Shown here piece after piece: positions 26,550 to 37,526 of a DNA stretch of 64,000 bases. Source of the DNA: Hydrogenophaga pseudoflava NBRC 102511 (GTDB lineage: Bacteria > Pseudomonadota > Gammaproteobacteria > Burkholderiales > Burkholderiaceae_C); NCBI RefSeq assembly GCF_001592285.1, contig NZ_BCWQ01000003.1, positions 186,001 to 250,000 of the forward strand, in the 5' to 3' direction. Every line of letters starts with the position of its first letter. The first letter of the stretch is position 1. The notes under the pieces were generated by a model that searched no databases, was not told where the DNA came from, and worked only from the letters and a program-made list of their open reading frames with translations. A program made the translations under genes and the position numbers.

Positions 26550-26975
26550 TCACAGCAGCGCGTAGGTGGTGCTGGCGCGGCACACGCTCTTGCCGTCGTC
26601 GGCGCCGGCGATGTCGATTTCCCCGAACACCAGGTTCTTGCCGGCCCGCACCACGCGGGCGGTCACCAGCGCGTCCTGGTTGGATAGCGGCTTGAGGAAA
26701 CTGCTGTTCTGCTGCACCGTGGTCATGGGCCGGCGCGTGCCCAGCCGAGTCACGATGGCCAGCACCATCGCCGTGTCGGCGGCGGCCATCATGGCCTGGC
26801 CGCAGACCATGCCGCCGATGCGCGCCAGCTGGTCGTTCTGCGGCAGGCGCAGCACCACTTCGTCCGTCTGGAAGGACTCGACGCGCAGGCCCAGGGCCTG
26901 GACCCAGGGCGCGAACCAGTCGGACAGGCAGGCCTGCAGGGTGTCGGTGCTGAGGGGGGCGTCGGGTGCGGTCAT
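26550..26975 (-). CDS. PaaI-type hotdog thioesterase
   Basis: A 141-residue hotdog-fold protein. RIGGMVCGQAMMAAADTAMV is the long hotdog helix and the preceding loop, with the Gly and Asp positions expected in PaaI-like acyl-CoA thioesterases. TTVQQNSSFLKPLSNQDALV and GKNLVFGEIDIAGADDGKSV are the following strands. The acyl-CoA substrate is unknown. It is seven bases downstream of the threonine ammonia-lyase stop, on the same strand, so likely co-transcribed. Confidence 0.85.
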   Translation of the reverse strand: MTAPDAPLSTDTLQACLSDWFAPWVQALGLRVESFQTDEVVLRLPQNDQLARIGGMVCGQAMMAAADTAMVLAIVTRLGTRRPMTTVQQNSSFLKPLSNQDALVTARVVRAGKNLVFGEIDIAGADDGKSVCRASTTYALL

Positions 26976-26982
26976 GGGGTGG

Positions 26983-28182
26983 TCACATCCGTTGGGTGTC
27001 GAAACCGGCGGCCTGCAGCGCGTCGATCACCTGTTGCACATGCTCCCGGCCGCGCGTCTGCAGCACCAGCTCGACCGCCACGTTCTGCGCCGCCAGCAGG
27101 GTGAAGGCGCGCTGGTGGTGGACCTCGTCGATGTTGGCGCCGGCCTCGGCGACGATGGCCGTGATGCGCGCCAGGTTGCCGGGCACGTCGCGCGCGCTCA
27201 CCTGGATGCGCGCCAGCCGGCCCGCCCGCACCATGCCGCGCTCGATGATCGAGGCGAGCAGCATCGGGTCGATGTTGCCGCCGCAGAGCACCAGGCCCAC
27301 CTGGCGGCCAGCGAAACGCTCGGGGTGCTTGAGTACCGCGGCCAGCCCGGCGGCACCGGCGCCTTCGACCAGGGTCTTCTCGATCTCCAGCAGCATCACG
27401 ATGGCCTGCTCGATGTCGCCTTCGTCGACCAGCAGCAGGTCGTCGACCTTGTCGCGGATGATCGCCTGCGGGATCACACCCGGCGTGCCGACGGCGATGC
27501 CTTCGGCGATCGTGCTGCTGCCCTGCGGCAGGTGGGTGCCCTTGATGGCGTTGTACATCGCCGGAAAGCGCTCGGTCTGCACACCGATGATCTGGATGTC
27601 GGGGCGCATGGCGCGTGCCGCGGTCGCCATGCCGGCGATCAGACCGCCGCCGCCGATGGCGATCACGAGGGTGTCGATGTCGGGTTGCGCGCGCAGCATC
27701 TCCAGGGCCACCGTGCCCTGGCCTGCGACGATGGCCTCGTCGTCGTAGGGGTGCACGAACACCAGGCCCTGCTGCTCGGCCAGCGCGTAGGCGTGGGCGC
27801 GGGCTTCTTCCAGCGTGTCGCCGTGCAGCACCACCTCGGCGCCGAAACCGCGCGTGCGTTCCACCTTCACGCCCGGCGTGAAGCGCGGCATCACGATCAC
27901 CGCGCGGATGCCCAGGCGCTGTGCGTGGTAGGCCACGCCCTGGGCGTGGTTGCCGGCGCTCATGGCGATCACGCCGCGTGCCCGTTCGTCGGCCGACAAC
28001 TGGGAGAGCTTGTTGCAGGCGCCGCGCTCCTTGAAGGACGCGGTGTACTGCAGGTTCTCGAATTTGAGAAACACCTGGCAGCCCGTGAGCTGCGAAAGCG
28101 TGCGTGATTCCACGCACGGGGTGTCCAGCACCTGGCCGTTCAGGCGCTCAGCGGCGGCATCGATGTCTCTTTTTTCAAGCAT
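26983..28182 (-). CDS. ilvA: threonine ammonia-lyase with ACT domain
   Basis: A PLP enzyme converting threonine to 2-oxobutanoate and ammonia, feeding isoleucine synthesis or threonine breakdown. The 399-residue protein has the PLP-lysine motif SFKERGACNKL near residue 55, the glycine-rich phosphate loop IGGGGLIAGM, and a single C-terminal ACT domain (IQVSARDVPGNLARITAIVA onwards). That is the short TdcB/IlvA form rather than the double-ACT enzyme. The start MLEKRDIDAA at 28182 is chosen because the family begins there; the frame is open 29 codons further upstream. Confidence 0.92.
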   Translation of the reverse strand: MLEKRDIDAAAERLNGQVLDTPCVESRTLSQLTGCQVFLKFENLQYTASFKERGACNKLSQLSADERARGVIAMSAGNHAQGVAYHAQRLGIRAVIVMPRFTPGVKVERTRGFGAEVVLHGDTLEEARAHAYALAEQQGLVFVHPYDDEAIVAGQGTVALEMLRAQPDIDTLVIAIGGGGLIAGMATAARAMRPDIQIIGVQTERFPAMYNAIKGTHLPQGSSTIAEGIAVGTPGVIPQAIIRDKVDDLLLVDEGDIEQAIVMLLEIEKTLVEGAGAAGLAAVLKHPERFAGRQVGLVLCGGNIDPMLLASIIERGMVRAGRLARIQVSARDVPGNLARITAIVAEAGANIDEVHHQRAFTLLAAQNVAVELVLQTRGREHVQQVIDALQAAGFDTQRM

Positions 28183-28349
28183 CGGCCGATTGTGCCGCCG
28201 GACGATTGTCACAAGTGAGCGGGAAAGGCCCCACAACTCGTCGGACCGCGCTGGATCATGCTCTTCCATGATGGATCAAGCTGGGTTATGGTCCGCTCCA
28301 ATTCGCATTGCGGACTGCGTGCCCCGTTGTCAAGACTGGAGGTGTCCTC

Positions 28350-30764
28350 ATGAGCAAACGCCTGTTGCAGCGCGCCACGCCGGCGACGCCGCGTCCGGCC
28401 GAAGCGCGCCCGAGCCCCGAGCCCCGGCACAGCCCGGCCTTGGACGCGCGCGTGTTCGTGCCGTCCGGGCTGCGCCAGGCGCCGGTGCTGGACCTGATGT
28501 GCTCGCACTTCGTGCTCACGCTCGCCGCCCGCCAGGGTCAGCGCTTCAATGTGCGCCGCGATCTCAACACCCTGCTGGCGCTGGCCGGCCGCCACCTGGT
28601 GTGGCCCATGACCGTGCTGGCGCGCCTGCGCGAGTTCCTGGCCCGCCGCTGCAAGGACAACGAACTCTGGACCGGCAACGAACAGCTCTCGACCGCCGCC
28701 TTCATGGAGCGCTACGGCGTGTGGCGTGGCCCCTATGAAGAAGGTACGCTGTTCTTCTATCTCGACGAGTACGCCAAGGAATCACCCAAGGACCTGCTGT
28801 CGGTGCTGGCCGTGACGGGCGATTGGCTCAACCAGGCGCTCAAGAAGCAGAGCACCTTGGTGGAAAAGAACATCGACGCGCTGGCCAACCTGCTGCAGCT
28901 CAACCGCGCCGAGCGCGCGCTGCTGCTCTATGGCACGCTGGCGCGCTACCAGCGCGACCTGCGCTCCATCCTGGTCGAGTTCAAGGTCAACAACGCACCA
29001 GAGGCCTACGCGGCCATCGCCGACGTGGCCGGCGTCAAGGCCAGCGAGGTGGGTGAGGCGCTGCGCGCCGGCTCGCGGCTCGAACGCATCGGCATGGTGG
29101 AGAACCTGATCTCCGAGCACAACATCACCGACCTGGCCGACCTGATGAAGGTCAGCGAAAAGCTGCCGCCGGTGCTGATGCGCGAGTACCGCAGCGAGAG
29201 CGAGCTGATGGCGGTGTTCACGCGCCCCGCCGCGCGCTCGGCGCTGACGTCCAAGGACTTCGAGTACGTGGCCGATGACGTGCGCCTGCTCAGCGGCCTG
29301 CTGCGCGAAGCGGTGGCGCGCAAGGAGCCGGGCGTGAACATCCTGCTCTACGGCCCGCCCGGCACCGGCAAGACCGAACTGGCGCGGGTGGTGGCACAGG
29401 CCGCCGGATTGGAGCTGTTCGAGGTGGAATACGCCGACCGCGACGGCAACGCGCTCAGCGGCCGCGACCGCTACCGCTCGCTGCAGATCGCGCAGGTGTT
29501 CCTCAAGGGCACGGCCCACTCGGCGCTGCTGTTTGACGAGGTGGAGGACGTGTTCCCGCCCATCAGCAGCGAGGCGGCGCAGTTCATGGCGCGCGCCGAG
29601 CAGGTGTCGGCGCCGCACAGCAACAGCGTCAGCGGCAAGGCCTGGGTGAACCAGATTCTCGAATCCAATGCGGTGCCGACGGTCTGGGTCACCAACCGCA
29701 TCGAGCAGATCGACCCGGCCTTCCGCCGCCGCTTTGCCTACCACCTCGAACTCAAGAGCCCGCCACCCGGCGCGCGCGAGCAGCTGGTGCGCAAGACGCT
29801 GGAAGGTGAGCCGGTGTCCGACGGTCTCGTGGCGCGGCTGACCGCGCGCAAGGGGCTGACGCCGGCGCAGATCCGCACCGCGGTGCGCTTTGCGCATCTG
29901 GCGGCCGCGCCCGCGAAGACGCCCGGGCGCCGCAAGAAGGTGGCGGCCGACACCGGCCCCACGCTGGACGAGCTGATCGAGCGCCAGCTGCGCAACGCCG
30001 ACCTGGCCCTGGGCCGCCAGCCCGACGCCGGCCAGCGACCGGAAGTGACGCAGTACAGCCTGGACATGCTGAACGTCGAGTCGCGCTACGAGATCGGCCG
30101 CATCGTGGCCGCGCTCAAGGCGCGCGGCCACGGCTGCCTGTGCTTCCACGGCGCGCCCGGCACCGGCAAGACCGCGCTGGCCGAGCACATCGCCAAACAG
30201 CTCGAGCGGCCGCTGATGATCCGCCGCGCCAGCGACCTGGTGAGCAAGTTCGTGGGCGAGACCGAGCAGCAGATGGCGGCGATGTTCCGCGAGGCCGAGG
30301 CCGAGAAGGCGGTGCTGCTGCTGGACGAGGCCGACAGCTTCCTGCAGGACCGGCGCGGCGCGCAGCGCACCTACGAGGTGACCGAGGTCAACGAGATGCT
30401 GCAGGGCATGGAGCGTTTCAACGGCATCTTCGTCTGCACCACCAACCTGATGGACGCGATCGACCAGGCGGCGCTGCGGCGCTTCACCTTCAAGATCAGG
30501 TTCAAGCCGCTGCGCAGCGAGCAGCGCGAACGCATGTTCGTGGTCGAGGCGCTGGGCGGTGACGAGGCCGGCCTGACCGAGCCGATCCGTTCACGGCTGG
30601 CGAAGCTGGAGCAGCTGTGCCCGGGTGACTTCGCTGCGGTCAAGCGCCAGGTGGAGATCCTGGCCGAGACCCTGCCGCCGGAGGAGTTCCTGGCCCAGCT
30701 CGAGGCCGAGCACCGCATCAAGCCCGAGGTCCGCGAAGCGCGCGGCATGGGCTTCGTCCACTAG
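28350..30764 (+). CDS. double AAA+ ATPase (Cdc48-like arrangement)
   Basis: An 804-residue ATPase with two AAA+ modules. The first has Walker A LLYGPPGTGKTEL near residue 333 and Walker B LLFDEVEDVF near 394. The second has Walker A FHGAPGTGKTAL near residue 600 and Walker B VLLLDEADSFLQD near 655, with arginine-finger positions in ALRRFTFKIRF. Residues 1-300 are a helical N-terminal region of unknown role. It is likely a protein-remodelling machine; the substrate is unknown. GGAGGTGTCCTC precedes the ATG. It stands alone, divergent from ilvA, and convergent with the amidotransferase gene one base away. Confidence 0.85.
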   Translation: MSKRLLQRATPATPRPAEARPSPEPRHSPALDARVFVPSGLRQAPVLDLMCSHFVLTLAARQGQRFNVRRDLNTLLALAGRHLVWPMTVLARLREFLARRCKDNELWTGNEQLSTAAFMERYGVWRGPYEEGTLFFYLDEYAKESPKDLLSVLAVTGDWLNQALKKQSTLVEKNIDALANLLQLNRAERALLLYGTLARYQRDLRSILVEFKVNNAPEAYAAIADVAGVKASEVGEALRAGSRLERIGMVENLISEHNITDLADLMKVSEKLPPVLMREYRSESELMAVFTRPAARSALTSKDFEYVADDVRLLSGLLREAVARKEPGVNILLYGPPGTGKTELARVVAQAAGLELFEVEYADRDGNALSGRDRYRSLQIAQVFLKGTAHSALLFDEVEDVFPPISSEAAQFMARAEQVSAPHSNSVSGKAWVNQILESNAVPTVWVTNRIEQIDPAFRRRFAYHLELKSPPPGAREQLVRKTLEGEPVSDGLVARLTARKGLTPAQIRTAVRFAHLAAAPAKTPGRRKKVAADTGPTLDELIERQLRNADLALGRQPDAGQRPEVTQYSLDMLNVESRYEIGRIVAALKARGHGCLCFHGAPGTGKTALAEHIAKQLERPLMIRRASDLVSKFVGETEQQMAAMFREAEAEKAVLLLDEADSFLQDRRGAQRTYEVTEVNEMLQGMERFNGIFVCTTNLMDAIDQAALRRFTFKIRFKPLRSEQRERMFVVEALGGDEAGLTEPIRSRLAKLEQLCPGDFAAVKRQVEILAETLPPEEFLAQLEAEHRIKPEVREARGMGFVH

Positions 30765-30765
30765 A

Positions 30766-31488
30766 TCAGCCCAACGCCAGCCGCGCAAACCGAGGCAGCA
30801 CCGACGCCGCTTCGGGTGTCGGCCTGAGCGCGTCGGCGATCTGCGCCGCATCCAGCCCCTCTTGGGCCAGCGTCGGGCCCAGGCCTTCCAGGTAGGCGCG
30901 CAGCGCCTCGTCGGAAAACTCCGGGTGGAACTGCACGCCCCAGGCGCGTTCGCCGACGCGGAAGGCGTGGTGCGCCTCGTGCGCGCTGCCGGCGAGCAGC
31001 ACCGCGTCTGCGGGCAGGCGGCGCACCGACTGCCAGTGCACCGCCTGGGCGGGAAAGTGCTCGGGCAGGTCGCCCAGCAGCGGGTCTGCTTCGGAGGCGG
31101 CGTGGCGCGCCACCGTCACCGTGCCGATCTCGACGCCATCGGGGTGGTGGGCCACCTCGCCGCCCAGCGCGTGGGCCAGCAGCTGGTGACCGTAGCAGAT
31201 GCCCAGCAGCGGGGTGCCGGCCTCGACGGCGGCCTGCAGCCAGGGCACCAGCGCCTCGCTCCAGGGCTCGCGCTCGCTGACCATGTGGTGCGAGCCGGTG
31301 AGCACCACGCCCGAGAACCGCTGCGGCGCTTCCGGCAACCCGTCAACCTGTGCGTCGTGGGTCGCCAGCACGGTGGCACCGCCAGCGCGCAGCCCGGCGG
31401 CGATCCAGTCGTCGAAATCACCCAGGCGGTCGCGGATGTGGGCGTGGGTGGAGCCGGTCTTGAGGATGAGGAGGGGCGCGTGGGACAT
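30766..31488 (-). CDS. class I glutamine amidotransferase (GMP synthase-like)
   Basis: A 240-residue free-standing class I glutaminase domain. LLGICYGHQLLAHALGG holds the nucleophilic Cys and GVQFHPEFSDE the catalytic His and Glu. Such stand-alone proteins resemble GuaA's N-terminal domain, but usually act in unidentified amidation or gamma-glutamyl hydrolysis reactions. The start MSHAPLLILKTG is consistent with the fold's first strand. It ends one base after the convergent AAA+ gene. Confidence 0.87.
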   Translation of the reverse strand: MSHAPLLILKTGSTHAHIRDRLGDFDDWIAAGLRAGGATVLATHDAQVDGLPEAPQRFSGVVLTGSHHMVSEREPWSEALVPWLQAAVEAGTPLLGICYGHQLLAHALGGEVAHHPDGVEIGTVTVARHAASEADPLLGDLPEHFPAQAVHWQSVRRLPADAVLLAGSAHEAHHAFRVGERAWGVQFHPEFSDEALRAYLEGLGPTLAQEGLDAAQIADALRPTPEAASVLPRFARLALG

Positions 31489-31539
31489 GCGCCCGATTCT
31501 AGGAAGCCCCCGATGGCCTTGCCTTGTCAGGGGCGCCGG

Positions 31540-31881
31540 TCAGTGCAACAGGGCCATGGGACCCGACGGCAGTTCCTCGGGCGTGTGGTCCGGGTGGTGG
31601 TTCACGAAGAACATCAGCTTCTGGTCCAGCCGGGATACGCGCTGGTGGGCCACACCCTCGCAGTGGTGCTTGGAGATCAGGTTGAACAGCTTGCCGCGCA
31701 GGAACCACAGGTCCTGCGGGTTGCGGCAGGCCAGCAGCGCGGCGTGCAGCCGTGTGCGCAGCGGGTCCTGGATATCAGAGACGGCGTCCTCGAACTCGCT
31801 CACCAGGAAGTCCATCTCCAGGACCTGGGTGTCGTGGAAGCTGGGTTCTTTCCGTCCGAACCAGGGCAGCTTGAAAAACAT
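31540..31881 (-). CDS. hypothetical protein (113 aa)
   Basis: Not recognised. The protein begins MFFKLPWFGRKEPSFHDTQV and contains a helical core with HAALLACRNPQDLWFLRGKL and a His-rich LISKHHCEGVAHQRVSRLD section. It has no signal peptide or membrane helix. The start at 31881 is chosen because GGAGACCGTTC directly precedes it; the upstream frame extension to 32040 has no such site. Coding bias is like that of its neighbours. It follows the recQ gene, 171 bases downstream on the same strand. Confidence 0.7.
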   Translation of the reverse strand: MFFKLPWFGRKEPSFHDTQVLEMDFLVSEFEDAVSDIQDPLRTRLHAALLACRNPQDLWFLRGKLFNLISKHHCEGVAHQRVSRLDQKLMFFVNHHPDHTPEELPSGPMALLH

Positions 31882-32052
31882 GAACGGTCTCCGCTGAAGT
31901 CGTGGTGCCGGCACTTCACCGGCTTCCCACGTTTTTTCGGCGCAGGGGGCGGGGTCTTGAGAAAAATGGGCGGTGAAACACCCCCATTTCCGACGGGCGG
32001 TCGGGTGGTCAGACGATGGTTGACAGCCGTATCGGCGCAAGGCCGGCAGGCT

Positions 32053-33944
<1,892 letters not shown>

Positions 33945-33948
<4 letters not shown>

Positions 33949-34364
33949 ATCTGTTCCCAGGGCAGGCCGTCGAAGCGCCAGCCGTTGAGCGTGCTGCGCT
34001 TGAACCGGTCGTCCAGATCGCCTTCGAAGCCATGCACCACGTGCGCCACCTCGGCGAAGCCTGCAGCCTCCAGCGCGGCGGCGGCGTCCTGCGTGCGTTT
34101 GCCGCTGCGGCAGATCAGCAGCACTGGGCGGTCCTTGTCACCCGCCTCGGCCTCCACCGCGGCGGCGAAGGCCTGCGGATCGGCGGTCAGGTCCGGGTAC
34201 TCGTACCAGGCGATGTGCACCACGCCGGGCGGCCGGCCGACGTAGAGCGACTCGATTTCCATGCGCACGTCGACGAACAGCGGGGGCTCCAGGCCCTGGG
34301 CGGCGCGCTGCGCGGTCTGGTCTTGCAGCCAGGTCCAGGCTTCGGTCGGGAGCAGGTGTTTCAT
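33945..34364 (-). CDS. rhodanese-like domain protein
   Basis: A 139-residue single rhodanese domain. [20 protein letters not shown] is the conserved start of the fold and [20 protein letters not shown] carries the active-site Cys in a CRSGKR loop. That loop of six residues fits a sulfurtransferase rather than an arsenate reductase. Sulfur donor and acceptor are unknown. It is upstream of recQ with an ATGA overlap. Confidence 0.88.
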
Positions 34365-34418
34365 GGGGGCGTATTGTCGTTGAGGCCGGGACGCCCCTGC
34401 GCCTGCCCGGCGGGCGGT

Positions 34419-35003
34419 TCAGCGCGCGGCCCGGGGCGTCAGCGTGATCGTGAACAGCTGGTTCTGGAACTCGGGGCGGAACACCTGGCGGTCCGGCTCC
34501 CCGAGCGCGCGGGTGATGATCGCCCCCGGCATGCGCGGGTAGGTGCCGCGCCAGTAGTACAGCACCACCGGCTTTTCCCGGGCCAGTTGCCCCGCCGTCA
34601 GGCGGGCCTCGAAGACCTCGTCGCCCTCGGCGGCGGTGGCCGCAAAGCGGGTCGAGGTCGACACCAGCCGCCAGCGGCACCGGTCCTGTCCCGTGCCCGC
34701 CGCCGGGCGGCCGGGGACGGTGGTCTCGTAGTGGTGCCCGCCCTGGTGGGTGACCGGCAGCGCCACGCTCAGCTCGCCGCCCCCGGGTGGCGCACCCGCC
34801 GGGCAATCCTCGGCGCGGTAGTCCGCGTGCCAGCTCACCTGGCCAAACGGGCCGGGCGCGCGCTCGATCACCGCCGACACGGTGTGGCTGCGCTCGGCGC
34901 TCCACGGGCCGATCCGGTCGCAGCCCGCCAGCAGGGCGCAGAGGCCCCAGGCGAATACCCAGCGGCCGGGGCCAGCGGCCCATGGGCCCACACGCAGTTG
35001 CAC
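34419..35003 (-). CDS. hypothetical lipoprotein (194 aa)
   Basis: A lipoprotein signal ([17 protein letters not shown], Cys near residue 28) precedes a 165-residue beta-rich domain with two conserved-looking cysteines (EDCPAG and QDRCRWRL). I do not recognise the domain. The ending [14 protein letters not shown] suggests a beta sandwich. An ATG at 35003 follows AGGAGGTGTGTCG. It is 54 bases upstream of the rhodanese-recQ pair on the same strand. Confidence 0.7.
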   Translation of the reverse strand: MQLRVGPWAAGPGRWVFAWGLCALLAGCDRIGPWSAERSHTVSAVIERAPGPFGQVSWHADYRAEDCPAGAPPGGGELSVALPVTHQGGHHYETTVPGRPAAGTGQDRCRWRLVSTSTRFAATAAEGDEVFEARLTAGQLAREKPVVLYYWRGTYPRMPGAIITRALGEPDRQVFRPEFQNQLFTITLTPRAAR

Positions 35004-35101
35004 GACACACCTCCTGGAAGCGGCGCAGTATAGAAAACAGGCGCTGCGCCGAAGCCCCTGACCACGGCTGGCCGGGGGGCGTTTCCTACAATCGCGGGAT
35101 C

Positions 35102-36148
35102 ATGAAAACGCCCGTCTACACCCGCGCCCAGGCGCTGCCCCAGATCCTGTCCCAACGCATCGCCATCCTCGACGGCGCCATGGGCACCATGATCCAGCGC
35201 TTCAAGCTCGGCGAGGCGCAGTACCGCGGCGAGCGTTTCAAGGACTTCCACAAGGACGTCAAGGGCAACAACGAACTGCTGAGCCTGACCCGCCCGGACG
35301 TGATCCGCGACATCCACGAGGGCTACCTCGCGGCCGGCGCCGACCTGATCGAGACCAACACCTTCGGCGCCACGACGATTGCGCAGGAGGACTACGACAT
35401 GGCCTACCTGGCGCGCGAGATGAACCTGGCCTCGGCCCGCATCGCCCGCGAGGCCTGCGACAAATTCAGCACGCCCGACAAGCCGCGCTTCGTGGCCGGC
35501 GCGCTCGGCCCCACGCCCAAGACCGCCAGCATCAGCCCCGACGTGAACGACGCCGGTGCCCGCAACATCACCTTCGAGCAGCTGCGCGCCGCCTACCTGG
35601 AGCAGGTGGAGGCGCTGGTGGAAGGCGGCGCCGACGTGCTGCTGGTCGAGACCATCTTCGACACGCTCAACGCCAAGGCCGCGCTGTTCGCCATCGACGA
35701 GTTCTTCGAGAAGAGCGGCGAGCGCCTGCCGGTCATCATCAGCGGCACCGTGACCGACGCCTCCGGCCGCATCCTCAGCGGTCAGACCGTCACCGCCTTC
35801 TGGGCCAGCGTGCGCCACATCCAGCCCTTGGCCGTGGGCCTGAACTGCGCGCTGGGCGCCACGCTGATGCGCCCCTATATCCAGGAACTGGCCAAGGTGG
35901 CGGGCGACACCTTCATCAGCTGCTACCCCAACGCCGGCCTGCCCAACCCCATGAGCGACACCGGCTTCGACGAGACGCCCGACGTCACCAGCCGCCTGCT
36001 GCGCGAGTTCGCAGCCGAGGGCCTGGTGAACATCGTGGGCGGCTGCTGCGGCACCACGCCCCAGCACATCGGCGCGATCCACGACGCGGTGGCCACGCAG
36101 GCGCCGCGGGCGGTGGGGCGGGCGATGTTCTACAAAGAGGCGGCCTGA
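35102..36148 (+). CDS. metH: methionine synthase, homocysteine-binding half (MetH N-terminal)
   Basis: A 348-residue protein equal to the first domain of cobalamin-dependent methionine synthase, which activates homocysteine on zinc. [20 protein letters not shown] (residues 20-39) is the MetH opening. The zinc ligands are the Cys in GLNCALG (about 249) and the Cys pair in GGCCGTTP (about 314-315). The rest of MetH is missing here; it is a separate gene at 46500. So the enzyme is encoded in two pieces, as in several Burkholderiales, but with about 10.3 kb of other genes between. The two products must associate. No riboswitch was seen ahead of this half. Confidence 0.93.
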   Translation: MKTPVYTRAQALPQILSQRIAILDGAMGTMIQRFKLGEAQYRGERFKDFHKDVKGNNELLSLTRPDVIRDIHEGYLAAGADLIETNTFGATTIAQEDYDMAYLAREMNLASARIAREACDKFSTPDKPRFVAGALGPTPKTASISPDVNDAGARNITFEQLRAAYLEQVEALVEGGADVLLVETIFDTLNAKAALFAIDEFFEKSGERLPVIISGTVTDASGRILSGQTVTAFWASVRHIQPLAVGLNCALGATLMRPYIQELAKVAGDTFISCYPNAGLPNPMSDTGFDETPDVTSRLLREFAAEGLVNIVGGCCGTTPQHIGAIHDAVATQAPRAVGRAMFYKEAA

Positions 36149-36214
36149 CCCCGGACTGTGCTGCTGCTGCAGGTCGTTGGGCGATGTTCCATTTTTTTCT
36201 GAGTGACCTTCGCC

Positions 36215-36243
36215 TTGTGAGGGCGGTGCGCCGCCCCCACAAT
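36215..36243 (+). promoter_or_regulatory. sigma70-type promoter for the Mn riboswitch leader
   Basis: TTGTGA (36215-36220) and CACAAT (36238-36243) are separated by 17 bases. Transcription would begin close to 36250, directly at the start of the yybP-ykoY element. Each hexamer matches four of six consensus positions. Confidence 0.5.
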
Positions 36244-36251
36244 CGCCGCTC

Positions 36252-36430
36252 CCGTCAAGGGGAGTAACCAGCCCGCCACCGGACGCCCCGTCCGGCCTCG
36301 GCGGGTGGGGCGTCCGTCAGTACGCGGTCTTCACCGGAAGGCCGCCGGATGCCCCGGGCCTGGCGCCATGCCCGGTCCCGGCCAGACCTTGGAGGGTGTT
36401 CTTCATCCGATCAACACCGTCCTCAAGAAA
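36252..36430 (+). ncRNA. yybP-ykoY (manganese) riboswitch
   Basis: The leader of the TerC gene carries the conserved pieces of the yybP-ykoY element: CAAGGGGAGTAACCAGCC near 36258, the CGTCAGTACGCGGTCTTCACC segment in the middle (about 36311-36336), and GACCTTGGAGG near 36387. Long GC-rich paired arms lie between them. This RNA senses Mn(II) and is the usual regulator of TerC/Alx and MntP genes in proteobacteria. Expression of terC should rise with manganese. Confidence 0.85.
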
Positions 36431-36444
36431 AGGTCTTGTCCACC

Positions 36445-37395
36445 ATGGAAACCATTGCACCCCTCTGGCTCTGGGGCGTCTTCGTCGCCTTCGTGCTCGC
36501 GGCCCTGTTCGTCGACTTTGTCGTGCTCAAGAAGCAGGGCGCCCACGCCGTGGGCGTGAAGGAAGCGCTGAACTGGTCGCTCGCCTGGGTGGCGGTCAGC
36601 TTCGTCTTCAACGGCCTGCTGTGGTGGGCCATCAAGGACACCACCGGTTCGACTGCGGTCGCCAACGAGAAGTCGCTGGAGTTCCTCACCGGCTACCTGA
36701 TCGAGAAGAGCCTGGCGGTCGACAACATCTTCGTCTTCCTGCTGATCTTCACCTACTTCGCCGTGCCGCCGGCCTTCCAGAAGCGGGTGCTGATGATCGG
36801 CATCCTGGGCGCCATCGTGCTGCGCACCATCATGATCCTGGTGGGGGCCTGGCTGCTGGAGCAGTTCCACTGGATCCTCTACGTGTTCGGCGCCTTCCTG
36901 ATCCTCACCGGCATCAAGATGTGGTGGGCTGCGGGCAAGGAAGAGAGCCTGGACGACAACCCGGCGCTCAAGCTGCTGCGCCGTGTCATGCCGGTGAGCA
37001 AGCAGTTCGATGGCGAGAAGTTCTTCACCGTCGAGAACGGCAAGAAGATCGCCACGCCGCTGCTGATGGTGATCGCCATGGTGGGCCTGACCGACGTGAT
37101 CTTCGCGGTGGATTCGATCCCGGCCATCTTTGCCATCACCAAGGACCCGTTCATCGTGCTCACCAGCAACGTGTTCGCCATCCTGGGTCTGCGCGCCATG
37201 TTCTTCCTGCTGCAGGCCGCGGCCAGCCGCTTCCACCTGCTCAACTACGGGCTGGCCGTGATCCTGGTCTTCATCGGCAGCAAGATGATGCTGATCGACA
37301 TCTTCAAGATCCCGGTGGCGGTGTCGCTGGGCGTGGTGCTGGGCATCCTGGCCATCACCATGGTCTGGAGCGCCAAGACCGCCCCGAATACTTGA
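36445..37395 (+). CDS. TerC/Alx family membrane protein (probable Mn exporter)
   Basis: A 316-residue membrane protein of about nine helices. LAALFVDFVVLKKQGAHAVG and KEALNWSLAWVAVSFVFNGL are the TerC opening, and SLAVDNIFVFLLIFTYFAVP and GLTDVIFAVDSIPAIFAITK are the two conserved Asp-bearing helices. E. coli Alx of this family exports or buffers manganese; the yybP-ykoY element upstream supports the same role here. The start at 36445 is chosen because it opens the family; the frame is open into the riboswitch. Confidence 0.92.
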   Translation: METIAPLWLWGVFVAFVLAALFVDFVVLKKQGAHAVGVKEALNWSLAWVAVSFVFNGLLWWAIKDTTGSTAVANEKSLEFLTGYLIEKSLAVDNIFVFLLIFTYFAVPPAFQKRVLMIGILGAIVLRTIMILVGAWLLEQFHWILYVFGAFLILTGIKMWWAAGKEESLDDNPALKLLRRVMPVSKQFDGEKFFTVENGKKIATPLLMVIAMVGLTDVIFAVDSIPAIFAITKDPFIVLTSNVFAILGLRAMFFLLQAAASRFHLLNYGLAVILVFIGSKMMLIDIFKIPVAVSLGVVLGILAITMVWSAKTAPNT

Positions 37396-37402
37396 TGCCT
37401 AC

Positions 37403-37421
37403 TGTCACGGTCTCCGTGACA
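37403..37421. other. hairpin after terC
   Basis: TGTCACGG (37403-37410) and CCGTGACA (37414-37421) form a perfect 8-bp stem with a 3-base loop just after the terC stop. There is no U-tract, so it is either a weak terminator or an RNA-stabilising end. Confidence 0.45.
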
Positions 37422-37453
37422 CCCTGAATGCGGAATCCTGGGGCAAAAAGGAT

Positions 37454-37480
37454 TCAATTTCCCGTCTTTTCAACCGATGC
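37454..37480 (+). promoter_or_regulatory. sigma28 (FliA)-like promoter
   Basis: TCAA (37454-37457), 15 bases, then ACCGATGC (37473-37480) resembles the flagellar consensus TAAA-N15-GCCGATAA, with the central CCGAT intact. It lies about 45 bases before a chemoreceptor gene, a class normally under FliA. Confidence 0.5.
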
Positions 37481-37506
37481 CAGTGTGTCCGGGACCGACA
37501 CACTGG
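37480..37506. other. 10-bp inverted repeat in the chemoreceptor leader
   Basis: CCAGTGTGTC (37480-37489) and GACACACTGG (37497-37506) are perfect inverse arms around 7 bases. The hairpin ends about 6 bases before the AAGGAG site of the chemoreceptor gene and would begin near the predicted transcript start. Confidence 0.55.
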
Positions 37507-37526
37507 CCCCATTGAAGGAGACGTGA

